A DNA stretch of 64,000 bases, taken from contig CASPWD010000004.1 of assembly GCA_949425635.1 (NCBI GenBank), positions 1 to 64,000 on the forward strand. The letters run 5' to 3'. Shown here one piece after another: positions 32,270-38,930 of the stretch (its first letter is position 1; each line of letters starts with the position of its first letter). The notes beneath the pieces were generated by a model that saw only the letters and a list, made by a program, of their open reading frames with translations, did no database searches and was not told where the DNA came from. The translations under genes and the position numbers were made by a program. The DNA is from an uncultured Bacilli bacterium (GTDB taxonomy: Bacteria > Bacillota_I > Bacilli_A > RF39 > UBA660).

Positions 32270-33742
32270 ATGCCAGAAAATAGAGATAATAATTTTAATC
32301 GAAATAATGATTTTAGTAATGATATTCCAAAGTTAAATAATGAAGCAATAGAAATGCCTAGAGTTAATGAGGTTAATCAACAAGAAAATAAACCTATTAT
32401 TGAAATACCTCAAGCTTATTATGATAAATTAGCAAAAGAGCAACAAGAAAAGATGGAAGCAGAGAGGGCTACACAAGAATTAAAAGCAGAGACAGCTGAG
32501 GCGTTTAATGAAACTGGTAAATTTTTGTCATTTGTAATTTTAAATGCAATTGTTATTTTTGTTTTATTTTATATTACTTTAAATTATTTTAAATATGCAA
32601 TTTTAGGCGTTCCAGCAATAATTTTTATATTAACTATTGTTAAGGCTTTTAAAGAAAAAGAAAAAAGTGCTTATCCTTCTACTGTATTAGCTGGAGGTAT
32701 GGTAGTTGCTATGGTAACTTTTATTTTATCGATGGTTCAAGAAGATAAAAATGATTTATGGATGAATTATACGATAGTATCGGCAGGATTAGGCTTCTTA
32801 GGTATGATGGCAAGTAGTATAATTACTAATGTTATAAGTGCTCCTAAAGATATTACAGCTGTTAAAGGAATTGGATATATACTATATTTTGTTTTATTAA
32901 TAGGAGCTCCTATTTATGCTTTTCAGCATTATAGAGAGGAAATATATAAGTATTTCTTTAATGAACAAGTTGAAGTAGAAGCTGAAACAGAAACAGAATT
33001 TATCTTAAAAACATTAAAAAATAGATATGGTATAGAGTTTAATTGTGGAATATATGCTACTCCAGCTGATGAAGCAGCAAAGAAATTAACTTATGGTAAA
33101 TATAAATCACAATTAGATCAATTTAATCGTAGATATACAGAAAGAATTTGTCAGGATTCTCAAAAAAGGGATATACTAGTTCAATCAAAAACATATAGTG
33201 ATGATGAAGTTCAATATATTGTTATAGATAATTATATTGATGTTTTATTTTTAAATAAAGTTAAAGAGAACTTAGTTAAAGAGTTATCTAGTGTTTCTTC
33301 AGCTTCATCAGTAATGACTTATTTGTATCCAAAAGAAAATTGTACTTTCTATGGGGATTGTGTAGATATTCAAGATTATTTTGATAGATATGATAAGGAA
33401 ACAAGTGTGGAAAGTCAGTTTAAAGTAAGTACTGCTCTTAATTTTGAAAAAGAATTAAATTTAAAACCACTAGATTATGTAAATAGTCATCAATATAAAT
33501 ATGTTTTAAAGATAGTTGGTACTTATAATAGTTCAATAACAGATTATTCACTTATTATAAATAATATTTTAAATAAATTAAATTCATTAGGATATAAAAA
33601 TACTTTAGGATATGAAATAACATTATTATCTACGCAAGATTCAGGTGAAACAGAACAAGTAGTTTATAAAGTTAAAGGTGAATCTAATACAGAGCAGAGT
33701 TTTAATAATCCCGAAATATTAAATATTAGTGCAAATAAATAA
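32270..33742 (+). CDS. Membrane protein with large extracytoplasmic domain, unknown function
   Basis: A 490-residue protein. I place the start at ATG 32270 after AGGGTGAT, and not at the in-frame GTG 32261. Residues 1-85 are cytoplasmic and charged with a short coiled coil (YDKLAKEQQEKMEAERATQE). Five membrane segments lie between about 88 and 225, and the last 260 residues form an alpha/beta region with four cysteines. No known motif is seen. It is flanked by terminators on both sides, so it is probably transcribed alone. Confidence 0.6.
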   Translation: MPENRDNNFNRNNDFSNDIPKLNNEAIEMPRVNEVNQQENKPIIEIPQAYYDKLAKEQQEKMEAERATQELKAETAEAFNETGKFLSFVILNAIVIFVLFYITLNYFKYAILGVPAIIFILTIVKAFKEKEKSAYPSTVLAGGMVVAMVTFILSMVQEDKNDLWMNYTIVSAGLGFLGMMASSIITNVISAPKDITAVKGIGYILYFVLLIGAPIYAFQHYREEIYKYFFNEQVEVEAETETEFILKTLKNRYGIEFNCGIYATPADEAAKKLTYGKYKSQLDQFNRRYTERICQDSQKRDILVQSKTYSDDEVQYIVIDNYIDVLFLNKVKENLVKELSSVSSASSVMTYLYPKENCTFYGDCVDIQDYFDRYDKETSVESQFKVSTALNFEKELNLKPLDYVNSHQYKYVLKIVGTYNSSITDYSLIINNILNKLNSLGYKNTLGYEITLLSTQDSGETEQVVYKVKGESNTEQSFNNPEILNISANK

Positions 33743-33748
33743 AAAGAT

Positions 33749-33775
33749 TTCCACCTTAGTTAAGGTGGAATTTTA
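33749..33775 (+). terminator. Terminator
   Basis: Perfect 10-base arms TTCCACCTTA and TAAGGTGGAA with a 2-base centre (effective loop larger) and TTTT tail. Confidence 0.8.
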
Positions 33776-33792
33776 ATAGTGAGAGTGATGTT

Positions 33793-35349
33793 ATGTTAAA
33801 ACAGTTGATGATTATTTTTAAGATAGATAAAACTATATTGGGAAATCAGACTATTAATAGTTTTAAGAAGATTCCTTGGATTGGGAATATGTTTGATGAT
33901 AATTCTTATACGGATAAATTGTTGGTTAATATATTTGCTTTTATAGGTTTATTACAGCAATTATTTAAATTAATAGGTCTTAATTTTTTATTAACTGTTG
34001 TTTTATTAATGGTTCCTTTGATGATAAAAGAAATATTTCACGTATCTATATATACTGGATTTCTTTTTATGGTGCCGTTATTGGTGTTTTTTACAACGAA
34101 AACCTTTAAAGCAACAGAAAGTAAATATAATAATGTTTATTTATTAAAATTAAATGCTAAAGATTATTGTGTAGTAGAAATGCTAAAGTATTTAATATTT
34201 AATGTTATTATTCTTCTTTTACCATTGTATTTGGTTCTTTTTATGGAATATAATAATTGGATATTTTTGCTTATCATATTGTATTATGTAATACTTTATA
34301 TAGTTATGAACTTATTAATGTTGTATGTCTATGATAAAACAGATTTGATTATAATGAATGTTAATTTAATATATTATTCTCTTATAGGTATATTAATTGG
34401 ATTTCCTATAGTTTTAGGATTCTTGGGAATTTCATTAAGTTATAAAGCACTTCTTTTAGTAAGTTTTATTTCTTTAATATTGGGTGTTTTTTTAACAATA
34501 TGGTTAGTAAAGACTACTTCAATAGATAGATTATATAAAAGAAGATTTAGTTCTTTTGCAAATATTATAGATGATAAAGCGAATTATTTAGTTAACTATA
34601 GGAAAGAATTTAAAATTGATCGAGTTATTAATAAGAAATACAAAGATAAAAAAGATTATAAGTATTTTAATGATTTGTTTATAGATAGACATCATGGTAT
34701 TTTGTATAAACATGCTTATATGTTTGGATTTGTTTTCTTAGTTATGTTTTTTATTTTGTTATTTTTCATTAGTATGGACTCAAATATTAAAGAAGTAATA
34801 ATTGAACTATTAACTAAGAGATTTGTATTATTTTTATTTGTATTACTTGTGATAAATTGTGGACCTTCTATTACACAAGCGATGTATTATCATTGTGATC
34901 AAGCGATGTTAAGATATAATTTTTATAAAGATAAAAAGACGATAATAGATTTGTTCTTTTTTAGGCTTAAGTCAATTATTAAGATTACTTTTATTCCTAT
35001 CAGTGTTTTAATATTTTCTTTGGTGTTTCTTTATTTATCACTAATCGGTTTTAATTTATTAGATATTATGGGAATTATTATTGGTATTACAATGATGGTA
35101 ATATTGTTCTCAGTTCATTATTTGGGTGTTTATTATTTATTACAACCTTATACTAATAATATGAAAAATCGAAGTGCAGCATATATGTTTGCTTTTTTGA
35201 TAACATTCATGATAGTTAGCGAATTTGTTGAAGTTGTTATGCCGACATTTACATTTTCAATTGTTATTTCTCTTATAACTATTGTTTATTTTATGATTGT
35301 TATTTTATTGGTTAGAAAATATGCCAGTAAGACTTTTAAAGCTAAGTGA
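33793..35349 (+). CDS. ABC exporter permease
   Basis: A 518-residue protein with about 12 membrane helices and little extracellular sequence, typical of ABC-2-like export permeases. A conserved-looking cytoplasmic loop (RFSSFANIIDDKANYLV and RVINKKYKDKKDYKYF) lies in the middle. The ATPase partner gene follows after 15 bases. It ends in TGA, one of only two TGA stops seen among these genes; a TAA follows in frame five codons later. The substrate (lipid, peptide or polysaccharide) is unknown. Confidence 0.7.
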   Translation: MLKQLMIIFKIDKTILGNQTINSFKKIPWIGNMFDDNSYTDKLLVNIFAFIGLLQQLFKLIGLNFLLTVVLLMVPLMIKEIFHVSIYTGFLFMVPLLVFFTTKTFKATESKYNNVYLLKLNAKDYCVVEMLKYLIFNVIILLLPLYLVLFMEYNNWIFLLIILYYVILYIVMNLLMLYVYDKTDLIIMNVNLIYYSLIGILIGFPIVLGFLGISLSYKALLLVSFISLILGVFLTIWLVKTTSIDRLYKRRFSSFANIIDDKANYLVNYRKEFKIDRVINKKYKDKKDYKYFNDLFIDRHHGILYKHAYMFGFVFLVMFFILLFFISMDSNIKEVIIELLTKRFVLFLFVLLVINCGPSITQAMYYHCDQAMLRYNFYKDKKTIIDLFFFRLKSIIKITFIPISVLIFSLVFLYLSLIGFNLLDIMGIIIGITMMVILFSVHYLGVYYLLQPYTNNMKNRSAAYMFAFLITFMIVSEFVEVVMPTFTFSIVISLITIVYFMIVILLVRKYASKTFKAK

Positions 35350-35364
35350 TTAGGAGTGGTTTAA

Positions 35365-36051
35365 ATGAAATTAGTATTAGATAATGTTAGTAAAAACTTT
35401 GATGAAAAGATGGTTTTAAATAACATTAGTTTTGAATTTGAAATTGGTGAAATATATGGACTTCTTGGGCGAAATGGAGCAGGTAAGACTACTTTATTTA
35501 ATTGTATTAATAATGATCTTGATTATGATGGTCATATTTATTTAGAAGATAAGGATGAAAAAAAAGATTTAGTTAGTGAAGATATTGGTTATTCCATTGC
35601 AGAGCCTTTAGTTCCAGAATTTTTAACTGGTAGAGAATTTTTGGAATTTTTCTTAGAAATAAATGATAGACGTATACAGACTAAGAAAACAGTAGAAGAG
35701 TATTTTGATTTAGTTGGAATTGATCGAAAAGATATGGATAAGTTACTTAAAGATTATTCTTTTGGTATGAAAAATAAAATGCAATTGTTAGTAAATATCA
35801 TTTTAGATTCGAAGATAATTCTATTAGATGAACCTTTAACTAGTTTGGATGTTGTAGCAGCAGAAGAAATGAAAAATTTACTTAAGAAGTTAAAAAAAGA
35901 ACATATTCTTATATTTTCAACACATATTATGGAATTAGCCTTAGATTTATGTGATGAAATCGTTATTTTAAATAATGGTGCATTAAATCTTGTTAGTGAA
36001 AAAAAGCTAGATAAAAAACATATAATAGAAATCTTGAAAAGTGAAGAGTAG
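35365..36051 (+). CDS. ABC transporter ATP-binding protein
   Basis: A 228-residue nucleotide-binding domain. Walker A is GRNGAGKTT near residues 36-44, Walker B ILLDEPLTS near 152, and the H-loop STHIMEL near 189. The signature motif is weak, reading YSFGMKNKM in place of LSGGQ. It couples to the permease just upstream, with AGGAG before its ATG. The pair forms a self-contained export operon ending at the terminator at 36086-36116. Confidence 0.9.
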   Translation: MKLVLDNVSKNFDEKMVLNNISFEFEIGEIYGLLGRNGAGKTTLFNCINNDLDYDGHIYLEDKDEKKDLVSEDIGYSIAEPLVPEFLTGREFLEFFLEINDRRIQTKKTVEEYFDLVGIDRKDMDKLLKDYSFGMKNKMQLLVNIILDSKIILLDEPLTSLDVVAAEEMKNLLKKLKKEHILIFSTHIMELALDLCDEIVILNNGALNLVSEKKLDKKHIIEILKSEE

Positions 36052-36085
36052 ATGTAGATAATATTAATATCCTATATTTTTTAAT

Positions 36086-36116
36086 AAAAAAAGTTGATTA
36101 AATCAACTTTTTATTT
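36086..36116. terminator. Bidirectional terminator
   Basis: Perfect 12-base arms AAAAAGTTGATT (36088-36099) and AATCAACTTTTT (36101-36112) between the convergent ABC ATPase and XRE genes. The single-base centre means the real loop is formed by inner pairs opening. Confidence 0.8.
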
Positions 36117-36386
36117 TGTGAAGTCTTGTTCTTTAAAAAATTCTTCGAATGGAATATTTAAGGCTTTACTTATTGAAGCAATAACAGCAATAGAAAATGT
36201 TTGTTGAACCTTTTTACTTTCAATGTTAGCTATTAGAGATAGAGAAACATCACAAAGCTCTGCAAGTTTTTCTTGAGTTATTCTTCCGTATTCATCTGCA
36301 TATTTGGAATTATTATGAATTCTAAAATACTTAACATTTTTGGAAATGTTAGAGTATATTTTATTTACTTCTTCGTCAGTTATCAT
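36111..36386 (-). CDS. XRE family transcriptional regulator
   Basis: A 91-residue protein with one Cro/C1-type helix-turn-helix (about residues 18-80): TQEKLAELCDVSLSLIANIE is the turn and recognition helix, and a preceding helix NISKNVKYFR completes the fold. There is no extra sensor domain. Its own promoter (36441-36469) has a 20-base inverted repeat overlapping the -35 box, which suggests autorepression. Convergent with the ABC exporter, which it may also regulate, though no matching repeat was noticed at that operon. Confidence 0.85.
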   Translation of the reverse strand: MITDEEVNKIYSNISKNVKYFRIHNNSKYADEYGRITQEKLAELCDVSLSLIANIESKKVQQTFSIAVIASISKALNIPFEEFFKEQDFTK

Positions 36387-36440
36387 AAATATCGACCCCT
36401 ATTAAATATTTATATAAACATTTGAACTATTCTTACTTAT

Positions 36441-36469
36441 ATTCTAATATCAGTATTGATAATATTCAA
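36441..36469 (-). promoter_or_regulatory. Promoter of the XRE gene
   Basis: On the minus strand TTGAAT (36464-36469), 17 bases, TAGAAT (36441-36446). The -35 box lies inside the inverted repeat at 36453-36472. Confidence 0.6.
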
Positions 36470-36472
36470 TAC
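36453..36472. promoter_or_regulatory. Candidate operator for the XRE regulator
   Basis: GTATTGA (36453-36459) and TCAATAC (36466-36472) form a perfect inverted repeat around a 6-base centre, a common operator size for a dimeric helix-turn-helix protein. A second palindrome (CTTAAATTTA at 36503-36512 with TAAATTTAAG at 36516-36525) lies 30 bases further upstream. Confidence 0.5.
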
Positions 36473-36669
36473 ATATAAATACTTCTTTTTTTAGACAATT
36501 CACTTAAATTTATACTAAATTTAAGATTAAAGTGCCATTGATTATTAATAGAATATTATTCTACAAATAGTCAATAAAGGAGACTTATACTATGGAGTAA
36601 AATTTATTGTAGATAAAGATAATAACATATTTGAATAAAGGTAGTAAGAATTAATCTTATATGTATTGA

Positions 36670-36847
36670 GAACTTGTTATTAAATATAATGATTTTAGGA
36701 GAGCAATAAGTCTTAAGATAGTGGAAAATATAAAAAAAAGTTATCTTTTTGAGTGTGCTTATGTTTTCATTGGTAGTGCTTATTTTAGTGTTAGATAAGA
36801 GAAGAAAAAATATTAAAGCAATTGTCCTTATTACTCTTTGCATATAG
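36670..36847 (+). pseudogene. Possible relic of a small membrane protein with frameshift
   Basis: Two adjoining frames read ELVIKYNDFRRAISLKIVEN and, after an eight-A tract (36732-36739), KVIFLSVLMFSLVVLILVL then DKRRKN and a second hydrophobic stretch before TAG. Joined, they would encode a small protein with two membrane helices. The shift at a homopolymer could be real decay, slippage or a sequencing error. No family is recognised. Confidence 0.3.
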
Positions 36848-36873
36848 CATATGATGGCTTTTTCATTAAATTC

Positions 36874-36902
36874 TTGATTTAAAGGATTACATAATCTATA
36901 AT
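36874..36902 (+). promoter_or_regulatory. Promoter of the cysteine desulfurase operon
   Basis: TTGATT (36874-36879), 17 bases, TATAAT (36897-36902). Confidence 0.75.
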
Positions 36903-36929
36903 TAAAATAGATAGTTAGGTGAGAAGATT

Positions 36930-38069
36930 ATGATTTATTTAGATTATTCAGCAACAACACCAGTTTCATATGATGTACTTGAAAGTTATAATAAAGCTAC
37001 TAGAGATTACATGGGAAATGCAAATTCAATACATGCTTTAGGAGTAAAATCTAAAGTTTTACTTAATAGTGCAACTAAACAAATATGTGAGTTGTTTAAT
37101 ATACAAGAAGAAGAATTAATATTTACAAGTGGAGCAACAGAAAGTAATAATATGGCTTTAAAGGGAGTAGGTCTTGCTTATTCTTCAAGGGGAAAACATA
37201 TTATTGTATCGAAGTTAGAACATCCTTCTATTTATAAAGTTTGTGATTTTTTAGAAACTCAAGGATATGAAATCAGTTATGTAAATAATGATTCTGAAGG
37301 TTTAATTGATTTTGAAGATTTAAAAAATAAAATAAGAAAAGATACAATACTAGTAAGTATATGTGCTGTTAATAGTGAAGTTGGAATAAGACAGCCTTTA
37401 AAAACTATAAGACAAATTATTAAGAAAGAAAATCCTGATACATTATTCCATAGTGATATGACACAAGCAATCGGTAAGATACCAGTATGTATGCATGATG
37501 TAGATATGGCTTCAATGAGTGGTCATAAGATATTTGGACCTAAGGGAATTGGTTTCTTATATAAAAATAGTAAAGTAAGAATGATACCTTTAATACATGG
37601 TAGTGGGAAGTTTAATGATTTAAGAAGTGGAACTCCACCATTACCTTTGATTGTAGCATTATCAAAAGCTTGTAGAATTGCTTTAACTGACTTAGAAAAA
37701 AGAGAAGCAAGTGTAAAAAAATTAAATGATAAGATATGTTTAGAATTAGAAAAGTATGATGGTGTTACATTAAATAAGACTAAATATTCTATTCCACATA
37801 TTTTAAATATTAGTTTTGATAATGTTAGACCAGAAACTTTTATTCATTCTATGGAAGATGATGAAGTTTATATTAGTACAAATACGGCTTGTTCATCAGG
37901 AGATCTAAGTACTTCTGTTATGGCAATATATAATGATAAAAGAAGAGCTATGTCAACGATTAGGATAAGTCTTAGTTATGTTACAACTAATGAAGAAATC
38001 AGTAAGTTTTTAAATCTATTTAAAATGAAATATAATCAACTAAATAATTTAATGAAGGATGGTAAATAA
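36930..38069 (+). CDS. Cysteine desulfurase (NifS/IscS family)
   Basis: A 379-residue PLP enzyme that mobilises sulfur from cysteine. The start MIYLDYSATTP is diagnostic. The PLP lysine is in SMSGHKIFGPKG near residue 200. A cysteine in the loop TNTACSSGD near residue 323 is the sulfur acceptor. ANSIHALG and TSGATESNN are also conserved. No IscU or ThiI gene is adjacent; a rhodanese lipoprotein gene follows and shares one base (TAATG). It probably serves tRNA thiolation or Fe-S assembly, including MiaB further along in the window. Confidence 0.93.
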   Translation: MIYLDYSATTPVSYDVLESYNKATRDYMGNANSIHALGVKSKVLLNSATKQICELFNIQEEELIFTSGATESNNMALKGVGLAYSSRGKHIIVSKLEHPSIYKVCDFLETQGYEISYVNNDSEGLIDFEDLKNKIRKDTILVSICAVNSEVGIRQPLKTIRQIIKKENPDTLFHSDMTQAIGKIPVCMHDVDMASMSGHKIFGPKGIGFLYKNSKVRMIPLIHGSGKFNDLRSGTPPLPLIVALSKACRIALTDLEKREASVKKLNDKICLELEKYDGVTLNKTKYSIPHILNISFDNVRPETFIHSMEDDEVYISTNTACSSGDLSTSVMAIYNDKRRAMSTIRISLSYVTTNEEISKFLNLFKMKYNQLNNLMKDGK

Positions 38070-38464
38070 TGAAGAGAATTCTAATGTTATTAGCTATGTC
38101 TTTATTGTTATGTAGTTGTGGAGATACTAAGACCGATGATTCTTTAAATAAGAATAATCCAATAGGTGGTAATAGTGGAGAAATTACTTGTATAAAGATG
38201 AAAGACTTAGTTAAAGATGAAGATGCTATATTAATAGACGTGAGAACGGAAAGCGAGTACAATGAAAATCATTTAGATGGAGCGATTAATTTAAATTATG
38301 AAACAATAGAGAAGACGATTGTAACGAAGGTTAAAGAAAAAGATAAACCGATAGTTGTTTATTGTCGTAGTGGACAAAGAAGTTCTGTTGCGAAATCTAA
38401 GTTAGTAGAGCTTGGTTATACTAATGTTTATGATTTAGGAAGTATTGAAAATTGTACAAAATAG
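38069..38464 (+). CDS. Rhodanese-domain lipoprotein
   Basis: A 131-residue protein with a lipoprotein signal peptide (lipobox LLCSC, lipidated Cys near residue 17) and one rhodanese domain (about 42-130). LIDVRTESEYNENHLDGAIN and the active-site loop VYCRSGQRS with the catalytic Cys are intact. It should sit on the outer face of the membrane and may carry persulfide sulfur. Its start overlaps the stop of the cysteine desulfurase gene, although the two proteins would act on opposite sides of the membrane. Confidence 0.88.
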   Translation: MKRILMLLAMSLLLCSCGDTKTDDSLNKNNPIGGNSGEITCIKMKDLVKDEDAILIDVRTESEYNENHLDGAINLNYETIEKTIVTKVKEKDKPIVVYCRSGQRSSVAKSKLVELGYTNVYDLGSIENCTK

Positions 38465-38500
38465 TAAAAATGCTTTTTTGATATAAAAAAATGTTAAAAA

Positions 38501-38565
38501 AAGAATTTTGCCTTTAAGCAAAATTCTTGAAAAGAGGTTCAAATTATTAATTTGAGCTTTTTTTG
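38501..38565. terminator. Two hairpins after the rhodanese gene
   Basis: AAGAATTTTGC (38501-38511) pairs with GCAAAATTCTT (38518-38528), preceded by an A run (a T tail on the minus strand). A second hairpin at 38539-38555 is followed by eight T and fits a rightward terminator. Confidence 0.65.
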
Positions 38566-38704
38566 ATTGGAAAAATAAAAGTTTGGTTATTTTACATGTA
38601 GTCTGTAATGTGCTATTTTTTGATTGATACATTTGATGAAAGTGACTTTCTTGTTCAGGGGGATTTGGTTTTATAACTGAAAGTGAGCAAGAGGAGGTGA
38701 TTTT

Positions 38705-38785
38705 ATGAGTACTTTGGAAAGCTTTTTCAAAAATATCATAATAATCATATTACTTGTTATTGTGATTCTTTTGTTGTTTAAATAA
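38705..38785 (+). CDS. 26-residue hydrophobic peptide
   Basis: A short ORF with a very strong ribosome binding site (GAGGAGGTGA, 38691-38700). The peptide begins MSTLESFFKN and ends in a continuous Ile/Leu/Val membrane helix, with a final FK. It resembles in size and layout small single-pass peptides such as sporulation YjcZ-type or membrane-acting peptides (SpoVM-like amphipathic helices), but I cannot assign it. A hairpin at 38794-38817 follows. Its strong translation signal is the main support. Confidence 0.5.
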   Translation: MSTLESFFKNIIIIILLVIVILLLFK

Positions 38786-38817
38786 AAGAAAAATTCTGAT
38801 TATAAAAATAATCAGAA
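38781..38817 (-). terminator. Hairpin after the Ca2+ ATPase gene
   Basis: TTCTGATTAT (38794-38803) and ATAATCAGAA (38808-38817) with a four-base loop. On the minus strand it is followed by a T-rich run, so it can stop transcription leaving the ATPase gene. Confidence 0.6.
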
Positions 38818-38930
38818 ACACAAATAATGAAAGTCATTTGGTCAAACATCAAATGTATCATTTTTTATTAAATGATATGTACTTTCTTGAGTTAATTATA
38901 TCTTAATAATTTATGAATTACAATTGATTT

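Larger units (their letters stand above)
36387..36929. other. 543-base gap between XRE and cysteine desulfurase genes
   Basis: It holds the XRE promoter and operator, a 10-bp palindrome at 36503-36525, a probable gene relic (36670-36847) and the desulfurase promoter (36874-36902). At 36580-36598 an AAAGGAG site is followed by ATG-GAG-stop, which looks like the start of a broken gene. I see no intact ORF with coding character. Confidence 0.5.

Noticed and set aside
36604-36843. Minus-strand ORF in the gap before the cysteine desulfurase gene
   Set aside because: It lacks a ribosome binding site and looks like the complement of the gene relic, which has better coding character on the + strand.
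38821-38885. Inverted AAAGT/ACTTT and CATTTG/CAAATG segments before the Ca2+ ATPase stop
   Set aside because: Short, imperfect pairs in AT-rich DNA; the hairpin at 38794-38817 is a better terminator.
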